A DNA stretch of 35,695 nucleotides from assembly GCA_964343975.1 (NCBI GenBank), contig CAYFLU010000010.1:1-35695 (forward strand), read 5' to 3'. Below the pieces are notes generated by a model, which ran no database searches, had not been told where the DNA came from, and saw only the letters and a list, made by a program, of their open reading frames with translations. Shown one piece after another: positions 19,464-27,333 of this stretch. Both the position numbers and the translations under genes were made by a program. This stretch comes from SCUN01 sp964343975 (GTDB lineage Bacteria; Acidobacteriota; Vicinamibacteria; Vicinamibacterales; SCN-69-37). Numbering within the stretch: the first letter of the stretch is position 1; every line of letters begins with the position of its first letter.

Positions 19464-20941
19464 TGGCCACCGCCTCTCGTCGCGCTGCGCCGGAGATCCG
19501 TGAGCGCCGCGATCAGCGCGTCGACGATGGCGGTGGGGCGATCGGCGGCTGCGAGCGCCGCGGCGTCATCGGCATTGGTCAGGACGCCGGCTTCGAGCAG
19601 GATCGCCGGCATGTTCGCGCCGGCGAGGAGGCGCAACGGCAGCGCATCCTGCGCGGTGGCGCGCATCGGCACGCTGTGTTCCCGCAAGCGCGCCTCCACG
19701 GCCTGCGCGAAGGCCGTCGACTGCGCGACGTGCGGCAGCTGCGCGAGATCCCACGGCACGATGTCGAGCGTGCGCGTGCCGCCCCCGGCCACCGGCACCG
19801 ACACGGCGGGCGCACCGCCGGCGGGGAGCCGCCGCTGGTAGTCGTCGGGCGCCAGCGTGAGAACGCGCGCGCCGGCCACCGTGGGGCGGAACGCGGCGTC
19901 GGCGTGCAGGCTGATCACCACATCGCTCTGGCTGTTGTTGATGAGAGCGGTGCGCCGGTCGAGCGGCAGCGTGTCGTCGCCGTCGCGCGTCATCACCACA
20001 CGCAAGCCGAGTTTGCTCTCGATCGCGGTCTTGAGCTTGCGCGCGAGCGCGAGCGTGATGTCCTTTTCGGCGGCGCCGTCCGCGGATTTCGCGCCGGCGT
20101 CCTCACCGCCATGGCCGGCGTCGATCGCCACGACCTTGATGCCGTTCTCCCGCACGTCCGGCGGCGGTTCGGCCTGCCCCGGCCGCGGCGTCGGTGCGAC
20201 GTCGACGGTGAAATGCGTGCTGCCGTCATCTGCCGGACGGACGATGGCGGCTGAGCGACCCAGATCGATCACGATCGCGGCGCCGTCCGCGCGAACGGAC
20301 GCCACGAGTTCGCCGGCCGCCGCGCCGGCGAGCGAGAAGTCGAGCGCGGTCGCGTCGAGGCGCGCGATCACCTTGTTGCCTTCGCGCGACAAGCGGAATG
20401 CGGTGGCCGGTTGCACATCGCCGCTCACACGCACGCCGGCGCCCTGCCGTTCGAGGCGCACCGAGACCTGCGGCCATTTCACGTCGCCGAGGATGAACGC
20501 GCGCGACGCCGCGCGCCACTCGATCTTGAGCCCGGCCGCCGGTGCGAGCGCGCGCGTGAAGAAGTCGAGCGGGACGTACCAGCTGCGGCCCTCTTTCGCG
20601 ACCGCGCTCGAGAGCGACACGATGCGGCCCGCGATCGACACGGCCGGCTGGCCGGCCGTGAGCAGGATCGTCTGTCGCGCCGTGGAGACGCTGAGCGCGC
20701 CGGCAAGCGCATCTTCCCGCAGCGCCATCCCGAAGACCGGCGCCGCTTGATCAAGTGCGATCATCTCGACGCCGTTGATCGTGCGCACGGGCACGGGCTT
20801 CCGGGCATCGACCGACACGACCATGTACGGGGCTTGGCGGGCAAAGATCGAGGCCGAGTCCGCGGCGGTCATCGCCAGGACGATCCAGAGCAACCACGAA
20901 GCAGCGCGCGTCAACACGAGGGGCGCTTCCATGATAGCCAT
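19460..20941 (-). CDS. N-acetylmuramoyl-L-alanine amidase (Amidase_3 type)
   Basis: The 493-residue exported enzyme cuts the bond between MurNAc and the stem peptide in peptidoglycan. After a signal-like segment (about residues 10-35) comes a copper-amine-oxidase-N-type stalk domain with KPVPVRTINGVEMIAL, then an AMIN-like beta region, then the zinc amidase from about 270. Predicted zinc ligands and catalytic residues are H277 in IDAGHGGEDAG, E292, H346 in SLHADA and E450 in ILLEAGVLTNADD. Possible starts are 20977, 20941 and 20932. I prefer 20941, because 20977 would leave almost no room for a promoter facing the divergent SDR gene, but 20932 is equally plausible. It heads the amidase-GerMN-rph operon. 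Confidence 0.93.
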   Translation of the reverse strand: MAIMEAPLVLTRAASWLLWIVLAMTAADSASIFARQAPYMVVSVDARKPVPVRTINGVEMIALDQAAPVFGMALREDALAGALSVSTARQTILLTAGQPAVSIAGRIVSLSSAVAKEGRSWYVPLDFFTRALAPAAGLKIEWRAASRAFILGDVKWPQVSVRLERQGAGVRVSGDVQPATAFRLSREGNKVIARLDATALDFSLAGAAAGELVASVRADGAAIVIDLGRSAAIVRPADDGSTHFTVDVAPTPRPGQAEPPPDVRENGIKVVAIDAGHGGEDAGAKSADGAAEKDITLALARKLKTAIESKLGLRVVMTRDGDDTLPLDRRTALINNSQSDVVISLHADAAFRPTVAGARVLTLAPDDYQRRLPAGGAPAVSVPVAGGGTRTLDIVPWDLAQLPHVAQSTAFAQAVEARLREHSVPMRATAQDALPLRLLAGANMPAILLEAGVLTNADDAAALAAADRPTAIVDALIAALTDLRRSATRGGGQ

Positions 20942-21008
20942 TCGTCCCGGCGCCGATGCGCCTATTCGGCGACGCATGATGGCGAGCCTTCATGTAGTCT
21001 GAGGACCC

Positions 21009-21782
21009 ATGCGAGTGTGGATCACCGGCGCGTCGTCCGGGATCGGTCGTGCGATGGCCCAGGCCTACGCGCGGGCCGGCGCAGAACTTGTGCTGTCGGC
21101 GCGGCGGCGTGAGGCGCTCGACGCGGTGCGCCTGTCGTGCCCGGATCCTGACCGAATGCGCATCGTCACGCTCGATCAGGATGATGTGGATGGCGCTACC
21201 GTCGCGGCGCGTCAGGCCCTCGACACCCTTGGCGGCCTCGACGTCGTCGTGCTCAATGGCGGGCTGAGCCAGCGCTCGCTGGCGATGGAGACCGCCGTGT
21301 CGGTCGACGAGCGCTTGATGCGCGTGAACTATCTGGCGAATGTGGCGATGACGAAGGCGCTCTTGCCGGCGCTCGTCGCCCAACCCGAGGCGCGCATCGC
21401 CGTCGTCAGTAGCCTCGTCGGTGTGATCGGCTCGCCGTACCGGTCGGGCTATGCGGCTTCGAAGCACGCGCTTCATGGCTTCTTCGACTCACTGCGCGCG
21501 GAACTGCCGGAGCACGTGTCGATCACGCTCCTGTGTCCGGGCTTTGTGCGCACCGAGGTGTCGGTGAACGCGCTCACCGGCGACGGGTCGCCGCTCGGCA
21601 CGATGGATGCCGCGCAGGCGCACGGCTTATCGGCGGATCGATTCGCCGAACAGGCCATTGCCGCCATCGCGGCGCGGCGTCGTGAGGTGTACATTGCAGG
21701 CCCCGAGCGACGCGCGATCTGGTTGCAGCGCATCGCGCCCGGGCTGCTCGCGCGGATGTTGCGTCGCGCGAAGGTGCGGTAG
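21009..21782 (+). CDS. Short-chain dehydrogenase/reductase
   Basis: The 257-residue SDR has the classical nucleotide-binding motif TGASSGIG at residues 6-13 and an NGGLS in place of NNAG. The catalytic residues S135, Y148 and K152 are in VVSSLVG and GYAASKHAL. After position 160, LCPGFVRTEVSVNALTG matches the family. The arginines after strand 2 (SARRREAL) suggest NADP(H). The C-terminal helix RIAPGLLARMLRR is basic and amphipathic and could touch the membrane, as in DHRS7-like enzymes. The substrate is unknown. GAGGA precedes the ATG closely. It is the first gene of a tight group with the DUF3052-like protein (two-base gap) and GH127. Confidence 0.93.
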   Translation: MRVWITGASSGIGRAMAQAYARAGAELVLSARRREALDAVRLSCPDPDRMRIVTLDQDDVDGATVAARQALDTLGGLDVVVLNGGLSQRSLAMETAVSVDERLMRVNYLANVAMTKALLPALVAQPEARIAVVSSLVGVIGSPYRSGYAASKHALHGFFDSLRAELPEHVSITLLCPGFVRTEVSVNALTGDGSPLGTMDAAQAHGLSADRFAEQAIAAIAARRREVYIAGPERRAIWLQRIAPGLLARMLRRAKVR

Positions 21783-21784
21783 CG

Positions 21785-22189
21785 ATGGCACAGGCCGGAT
21801 ACTCGGGAACGCCGCTCGTGAAGAAACTCGGGATCAAGAGCGGCATGACGGTCGCGCTCGTGGGCGCGCCGGAGCAGTTCGAGCGTCTCCTCGTGGGGCT
21901 GCCCGATGACGTGACGCTTGTGCGCGGCGGCACGGCCAAGGCGCATCTCATTCTGTGGTGGCCGGCTTCGGCGAAAGATCTCGCCTCGCGCGCGAAGGCG
22001 ATCGAGCAACGCATGGCGCCGGGCGGCGGGTTGTGGGGCGCGTGGGCCAAGAAGGCGTCGGGGATCAAGACCGACCTGACCGAGGATGTGTTTCGCGACG
22101 TGTGCCTGCCGATCGGCCTCGTCGACTACAAAGTGTGCGCGATCAGCGAGATCTGGTCGGGCCTCAAGTTCGCCAGGAGAAAGACATGA
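21785..22189 (+). CDS. DUF3052-like protein
   Basis: The 134-residue soluble protein begins with GYSGTPLVKKLGIKSGM, then VALVGAPEQFERLLVGLP, and ends with a segment containing VDYKVCAISEIWSGLKF. This organisation is what I associate with DUF3052, a small widespread family of unknown function. The assignment is from memory of the family pattern. It shows no catalytic motif, signal peptide or membrane helix. Translation is probably coupled at both ends: the gene starts two bases after the SDR stop, and its TGA overlaps the GH127 ATG by four bases. Confidence 0.8.
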   Translation: MAQAGYSGTPLVKKLGIKSGMTVALVGAPEQFERLLVGLPDDVTLVRGGTAKAHLILWWPASAKDLASRAKAIEQRMAPGGGLWGAWAKKASGIKTDLTEDVFRDVCLPIGLVDYKVCAISEIWSGLKFARRKT

Positions 22190-24120
22190 GGATCATTGCC
22201 GGGTTGTTCATTCTGTCGACCGTGGTATTTGCGCAGGCGCCGACGATCGGCACCTACCCGATCACGGCGGTGCCGGCGATGCAGGTGAAGGTCACCGGCG
22301 GGTTCTGGCGCCAGAAGATGGACGTGAACACGTCCGTCACGATTCCGCACATCTTCGATCAGAACGAGAAGACCGGCCGCACCGACAACCTGCGCAAGGG
22401 CGCGGGGCTGATGCCGGGCGACTATCAGGGCCGGCGCTTCAACGACACGGACGTCTACAAGGTCATCGAAGCGGCGGCGTTCTCGTTGATCGATCGTCCG
22501 GATCCGGCGCTGTCGAAGAAGATCGACGATCTGGTCGCCATCATCGCGAAGGCGCAGCAGCCCGACGGCTATCTGTTTCCGGCGCGCACGATCAATCCGC
22601 AGAAGCCGGCGGCGGGCGTCGGCACGGAGCGGTGGGAATACGAGAACACCGGCAGCCACGAGACCTACAACTCGGGCCATCTGATCGACGCGGCGGTCAC
22701 GCACTTCATCGCGACGGGGAAGTCGAATCTGCTCGACGTCGCGAAGAAGAATGCCGATCTGCTGCGGAGCGTGTTCGGTCCGACAGCGCGCGTCGATGCG
22801 CCCGGCCATGAGATCGTCGAGATGGCGCTCGTGCGGCTCTACGCCGTGACGAAGGATCGGCGCTACTTCGATCTCGCGAAGTTCTTCCTCGACACGCGCG
22901 GCACCAATCACACCGCGTCGAAGGACTACACCGAGGCCAGCTGGAAGCTCTACAACGACCGGCCGTACCGCCAGGACGACAAGCCGCTCACGCAGCAGAC
23001 GATCGGCGAGGGCCATGCCGTGCGCGGCGTCTACGTCTATAGCGCGATGGCCGACATGGCCGGTATGGCGAACGACGCCGCCTACAACGCGGCGATCGAT
23101 GCGATCTGGCAGGATGTGTACTCGAAGCGCGCGTATGTCACCGGCGGCCTCGGCTCGGTGGGCGGCACGGAGGCGTTCGGCGACGCGTATCAGCTGCCGA
23201 ACCGCACGGCCTACACCGAGACCTGCGCGTCGGTCGGTGGCATTCTCTGGAATCACCGGATGTTCCTGAAGAGCGGCGACGCGAAGTATCTCGACGCGTT
23301 CGAGCAGACGCTCTACAACGGCCTGCTGTCGGGCGTCTCGGTGAAGGGCGACACGTTCTTCTACCAGAATCCGCTCGAGGCGGCGGCCGGCGTCGGCCGC
23401 CGTGGCGACGCAACGACCACCTCGGCGGTGGCCGGTGACCGGCGCAGCCCGTACTTCGATGTCGCCTGCTGCCCGGCGAACCTCGCGCGCCTGATCGCGC
23501 AGCTGCCCGGCCTCATCTACAGCACGCGCGGCAATGAGCTCTTCGTGAATCTGTATGTGGACAGCGAAGCGGACGTCACGCTCAACGGCGCGAAGGTGCA
23601 TGTGAAGCAGACGACCAACTACCCGTGGGACGGCAAGGTCACGCTGTCGGTGACGTCTGACAAGGCGACGACCGTCGTGATCAACACGCGCATGCCGGGC
23701 TGGACCGGGGCCGGGCCGTTTGCCACGGACCTCTACAAGTTCACCGACGCGCCGGCCGCGAAGTCTGGTGGCTGGAGTCAGCTGAAGGTGCAGGCGGCGC
23801 AGAAGGCTGGCGTGGCGTCGGTCGAGTTTGCGATGCCCGTGCGCCGCGTGGTGGCGAATGCCAACCTCAAAGAAGACGCCGGCAAACACGCCATCATGCG
23901 CGGCCCGATCGTGTACGCCTTCGAGGGCGTCGACAATGGCGGCGCCGCGCTCGACATCACGCTGCCGGACAGCGCGCAGTTCACCGCCGCGCACCAGAAG
24001 GACCTGCTCGGCGGCGTGACGACGATCGCCGCGAAGGTCGGCGCCCGCACGATCGTCGGCGTGCCGTACTTCGCCTGGGCCAATCGCGGCCGCGGCGACA
24101 TGGCCGTCTGGCTGAAGTAG
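22186..24120 (+). CDS. Secreted GH127 family glycoside hydrolase (beta-L-arabinofuranosidase type)
   Basis: The 644-residue protein has a signal peptide (1-17, cleavage near VFAQA) and an (alpha/alpha)6-barrel followed by beta-sandwich regions. Known GH127 enzymes use a zinc-bound cysteine nucleophile. Here the expected residues are present: E329 in GGTEAFGD, E345 and C347 in YTETCASVGG, and C428-C429 in DVACCPANLAR. Their spacing is close to that of the bifidobacterial enzyme HypBA1. The best reading is release of beta-L-arabinofuranose from plant glycans or glycoproteins, although other GH127 specificities are possible. The ATG overlaps the stop of the DUF3052-like gene, so it belongs to that three-gene operon. 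Confidence 0.9.
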   Translation: MRIIAGLFILSTVVFAQAPTIGTYPITAVPAMQVKVTGGFWRQKMDVNTSVTIPHIFDQNEKTGRTDNLRKGAGLMPGDYQGRRFNDTDVYKVIEAAAFSLIDRPDPALSKKIDDLVAIIAKAQQPDGYLFPARTINPQKPAAGVGTERWEYENTGSHETYNSGHLIDAAVTHFIATGKSNLLDVAKKNADLLRSVFGPTARVDAPGHEIVEMALVRLYAVTKDRRYFDLAKFFLDTRGTNHTASKDYTEASWKLYNDRPYRQDDKPLTQQTIGEGHAVRGVYVYSAMADMAGMANDAAYNAAIDAIWQDVYSKRAYVTGGLGSVGGTEAFGDAYQLPNRTAYTETCASVGGILWNHRMFLKSGDAKYLDAFEQTLYNGLLSGVSVKGDTFFYQNPLEAAAGVGRRGDATTTSAVAGDRRSPYFDVACCPANLARLIAQLPGLIYSTRGNELFVNLYVDSEADVTLNGAKVHVKQTTNYPWDGKVTLSVTSDKATTVVINTRMPGWTGAGPFATDLYKFTDAPAAKSGGWSQLKVQAAQKAGVASVEFAMPVRRVVANANLKEDAGKHAIMRGPIVYAFEGVDNGGAALDITLPDSAQFTAAHQKDLLGGVTTIAAKVGARTIVGVPYFAWANRGRGDMAVWLK

Positions 24121-24137
24121 CTGTCCGTTTTCGGCAC

Positions 24138-24178
24138 GCCTAGCCACTCTACCTATCGCATAGGTAGAGTGGCTAGGC
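24138..24178. promoter_or_regulatory. Perfect 19-bp palindrome abutting the padR start (probable PadR operator)
   Basis: Arms 24138-24156 and 24160-24178 are exact inverted copies around CGC. The padR ATG begins at 24179, the next base. The inner core CTACCTAT-CGC-ATAGGTAG resembles operators bound by PadR dimers. No Shine-Dalgarno can be seen before the ATG. The likely role is autoregulation of padR and the downstream permease. As RNA it would also form a hairpin just before the start codon and might end the GH127 transcript. Confidence 0.75.
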
Positions 24179-24526
24179 ATGCCAGTGATCGCCAAGTCCG
24201 ACCTGCTGCAGGGCACGCTCGACCTGCTCATCCTCAAGACGCTCTCGCTCGAGAAGCTGCACGGCTACGCCATCGCCCAGCGCATCAACCTGTCGTCGCG
24301 CGCGCTGCTGCAAGTGCCGCAGGGCTCGCTGTATCCGGCGCTCCATCGGCTGGAGCAGAAGGGCTGGCTGGCCGCGGAATGGGATCAGACCGACACGGGG
24401 CGCGAGGCCAAGTTCTACGCCCTCACGCGTCAGGGCCGCCGCCAACTCGAGCACGAGATCGCCGACTGGAAGCGGTTGGCCGAAGGCATCGCGCTGATTC
24501 TGGCCATCACGGAGGCGGACGTATGA
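24179..24526 (+). CDS. PadR family transcriptional regulator
   Basis: The 115-residue protein is a short PadR-type winged-helix repressor. It shows LLQGTLDLLILKTLSLEKLHGY, the recognition region LLQVPQGSLYPALHRLEQKGWL at about 44-65, and the wing with KFYALTRQGRRQLE. A C-terminal helix (about 95-115) serves dimerisation. In Acidobacteriota such regulators commonly precede duplicated permeases, as here: its stop codon overlaps the start of the ADOP gene by four bases. The perfect palindrome ending at the base before its ATG is the obvious operator. The effector is unknown. Confidence 0.95.
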   Translation: MPVIAKSDLLQGTLDLLILKTLSLEKLHGYAIAQRINLSSRALLQVPQGSLYPALHRLEQKGWLAAEWDQTDTGREAKFYALTRQGRRQLEHEIADWKRLAEGIALILAITEADV

Positions 24527-27228
24527 GCTGGTGGACGCGTCTCTTTCGCCGCGATCGTCTCGATCGCGATCTCGATCGCGAGTTGCAGTTTCACATCGAT
24601 AGCCGCGTGCAGGATCTCGTGCGCGGCGGCGCGGATCCAGCCGAGGCGCGCCGCCGCGCCCTCGCCGAATTCGGCGGCATGACGCCGATCCGCGAGACGA
24701 CGCGCGAGGCGCGCGGCCTGCGCTGGCTCGAGGACCTCGGCGCCGACGTGCGCTACGCCGTGCGCATGATGCGCCGGAGCCCGGGCTTCGCGCTCGCCGC
24801 GATCCTCTCGCTCGGTCTCGGCATCGGCGCCAACGCCGCCGTATTCAGCGTGCTCGACGCGATCGTACTGCGTCAGTTGCCGGTGAAGAGCCCCTCCGAA
24901 CTCGTGGTGCTCAGCCGTGTGGGCCTCGACGAAGACGAGTCACGATTCTCGTGGCCGCTCTACGGCCTCCTCCGCGACGCGACGCCCGGACGCCAACTCG
25001 CCGCGATGACGCCGGTGACCCGCATGCAGACCGTGGGCACCGACGGCACCGCCACGCTGATTGCCGGTCAGCTCGTGTCGGGCAACTGGTTCTCCCTGCT
25101 CGGCGTGACGCCGATGCAGGGCCGCGTGTTTGTCGACGACGACACGCGCACGATCAACGCGCCGGCGGCGGCTGTCATCAGTGAAGGATTTTGGCAGCGG
25201 CAGTTCGGTGGCGCCCCAGATGTGGTCGGGCGCTCGCTCGTGGTGAACGGCCTGCCCGTGACCGTGATCGGTGTCGCAGGCGCCGGCTTCTCGGGCACGC
25301 AGGTCGGTGTGCCCGTCGACGTGTGGCTGCCCGTGACGCTGCAGGACCCGCTGCGCTATCGCGGCAATGCCAGCATGGACAATGCCGACGACGAGAAGCC
25401 GTGGTTGCCGCAGGCGGAGGTGTCGTGGCTCACGACGGTGGGGCGGCAACGTCGCGATGCCGCCGACCTGCAGGCGCAGCTCGACGTCGTGTTCCGTCAG
25501 CAACTCGAAGCGCGCGCGGCGACCATTCAGAATGCCGAGCGTCGCGCCTTCGTGCTGCGCCAGCACCTGCGCCTCGATCCGGCCGGGCGCGGTCTGTCCG
25601 ATACGCGCGAGCAGTTCAGCGGCGCGCTGTGGATGCTCTGGGTCACCGTGGCGCTCGTGCTGCTCGTCGCGTGTGCGAATCTCGCGAACTTGCTGATGGC
25701 GCGCAGCGCGGCACGCGGCCAGGAATTCGCCGTGCGCTTGTCGGTGGGCGCTGGCCGCGGCCGGCTCGTGCGGCAGCTCCTCGCCGAGTCGCTGCTGTTG
25801 TCGCTCATCGGCGGGATCGTCGGCATCGCGCTCGCGCGGGCGGGTGGTGTGGCGCTCGTGCGACTCGCCGAGTCGCGCACGACGACCGTGCCCTATGAAC
25901 TGCCGCTCGACTGGCGGTTACTCGGGTTCGCGCTGCTGGCGTCGGTGCTGACCGGCGTGCTCTTCGGTCTGCTGCCGGCGCTGCGCGTGGCCCGCACCGA
26001 TCCGTTCGACGCGCTGCGCACCGCGGGCCGCACGGTGGGCGATGCCGGCCGTCACGGCGCCCTGCCGTTCGGTCGGGTGCTGGTCGTGGCGCAAGTCGCC
26101 GTCTCGCTCGTGCTCCTCGTGGCCGGCATCGTGTTCGTGGCGTCGTTCCGCAATCTGCTTGCGCTCGATCCCGGGTTCGCGCGCGAGCAACTCGTGGCCG
26201 CGCGCTTTGATCCGATCATGGCCGGCTATCTGCCTGCGCAGTTTCCGGCGCTCTTCGAGCGTCTGTCGACGGAGGCCGGCCGTGTGCCGGGCGCGCGAGC
26301 CGTCGCGCTCGCGCTGACCGGACTCACGAGCGGGTCGGCGCGCACGAGCGGTGTGCAGATCAAGGGCCGCCAGAGCGCGATCGGCACGAACGATGTGTCG
26401 CGCATGGACACCGTGTCGGCCAACTACTTCGAGGCCACCGGCATGCACATCGTGCGCGGTCGCGGGTTCACCGATCGGGATCGCACCGGCGCGCCGGCCG
26501 TGGCCGTGGTGAACGAGGCCTTTGTCCGCAAGTTCCTCACGGGCGAGCCGATCGGCAGTCGCTTCGACACGGGCTCCGGCAACTTCGAAATCGAAGTGGT
26601 CGGCGTGGTCGCCGATACGCGCCTCGACGGTCCGCGCCGGTCCATTCCGCCGATGGCGTATTTGCCGATGCTCCAGCAACCCGATGAGGCGTTGCGCATG
26701 CTCTATGTGCGGGTGACCGGCGATCCAGCGGCGCTCCAGACCGCAGTGCGCCGCGCGATCGCGGCCGCCGATCCGAACCTGGCGGTGCGCGAAGTGGTGA
26801 CGCTGCGCGAACTCACCGAGCGCACGGTGGCAAGCGAGCGTCTGATCTCGCGCCTCTCGTCCGTCTTTGGCGCGATCGCCGTGCTCGTCGCGACGCTCGG
26901 CCTCTACGGCACCGTGTCGTACTCGGTGGCGCGGCGCACGCGCGAGCTCGGCGTGCGGCTCGCGCTCGGCGCCTCGCCGGCCGGCATCCGCTGGCTCGTG
27001 CTGCGCGAGACCCTCCAACTCGTCGTGCTCGGCGCAGTGGTGGGGCTCGCCCTGGCGTGGCCGGCGCTCGGTGCCCTCCGGTCGTTCGTGTTCGGGCTCT
27101 CGGCCCGCGATCCGTGGCTCCTCACGCTGGCCACCGCGACCCTCCTGGCGATCGGCGCGATGGCCGGCGCCGTGCCCGCCTGGCGGGCGTCGCGCGTGGA
27201 CCCGACCACCGCCCTTCGGGGCGAATGA
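24523..27228 (+). CDS. ADOP family ABC transporter permease (FtsX/MacB-like, duplicated)
   Basis: The 901-residue membrane protein has a cytoplasmic prefix domain (1-60, LDRDLDRELQFHID), a first helix near 85-110 with LSLGLGIGANAAVFSVLDA, a large MacB-type periplasmic domain, and a block of FtsX helices from about 368. A second copy of the layout starts near 517, with FtsX helices from about 777 to the end (LALGASP, VPAWRASRVDPTTALRGE). This is the acidobacterial duplicated orphan permease architecture, named because the ATPase is not encoded nearby, and none is in this window. Possible roles are export of peptides or lipoproteins, or envelope signalling; the substrate is unknown. Expression is presumably set by the coupled PadR. 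Confidence 0.93.
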   Translation: MSWWTRLFRRDRLDRDLDRELQFHIDSRVQDLVRGGADPAEARRRALAEFGGMTPIRETTREARGLRWLEDLGADVRYAVRMMRRSPGFALAAILSLGLGIGANAAVFSVLDAIVLRQLPVKSPSELVVLSRVGLDEDESRFSWPLYGLLRDATPGRQLAAMTPVTRMQTVGTDGTATLIAGQLVSGNWFSLLGVTPMQGRVFVDDDTRTINAPAAAVISEGFWQRQFGGAPDVVGRSLVVNGLPVTVIGVAGAGFSGTQVGVPVDVWLPVTLQDPLRYRGNASMDNADDEKPWLPQAEVSWLTTVGRQRRDAADLQAQLDVVFRQQLEARAATIQNAERRAFVLRQHLRLDPAGRGLSDTREQFSGALWMLWVTVALVLLVACANLANLLMARSAARGQEFAVRLSVGAGRGRLVRQLLAESLLLSLIGGIVGIALARAGGVALVRLAESRTTTVPYELPLDWRLLGFALLASVLTGVLFGLLPALRVARTDPFDALRTAGRTVGDAGRHGALPFGRVLVVAQVAVSLVLLVAGIVFVASFRNLLALDPGFAREQLVAARFDPIMAGYLPAQFPALFERLSTEAGRVPGARAVALALTGLTSGSARTSGVQIKGRQSAIGTNDVSRMDTVSANYFEATGMHIVRGRGFTDRDRTGAPAVAVVNEAFVRKFLTGEPIGSRFDTGSGNFEIEVVGVVADTRLDGPRRSIPPMAYLPMLQQPDEALRMLYVRVTGDPAALQTAVRRAIAAADPNLAVREVVTLRELTERTVASERLISRLSSVFGAIAVLVATLGLYGTVSYSVARRTRELGVRLALGASPAGIRWLVLRETLQLVVLGAVVGLALAWPALGALRSFVFGLSARDPWLLTLATATLLAIGAMAGAVPAWRASRVDPTTALRGE

Positions 27229-27283
27229 CCCGTCTTGCGAGTGTCACACTGATTAGGTAATCTCTCTCGGCTTCCCCAGCACG

Positions 27284-27308
27284 GCCGCCGGATCTGGAGT
27301 CCGGCGGC
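27284..27308 (+). terminator. Hairpin between the ADOP permease and the cysteine-cassette gene
   Basis: Nine-base arms 27284-27292 and 27300-27308 pair perfectly around a seven-base loop, 55 bases after the permease stop codon. The loop sequence TCTGGAG recurs at 27321-27327 as the Shine-Dalgarno region of the next gene. It could be the permease terminator or a leader hairpin of the next gene. It has no U-tract. Confidence 0.45.
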
Positions 27309-27333
27309 GATTCCACACGTGTCTGGAGAATCC

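Noticed and set aside
22126..24237. 703-codon antisense frame over GH127
   Set aside because: Shadow frame; it also runs across the padR palindrome, and the plus strand has intact GH127 catalytic residues.
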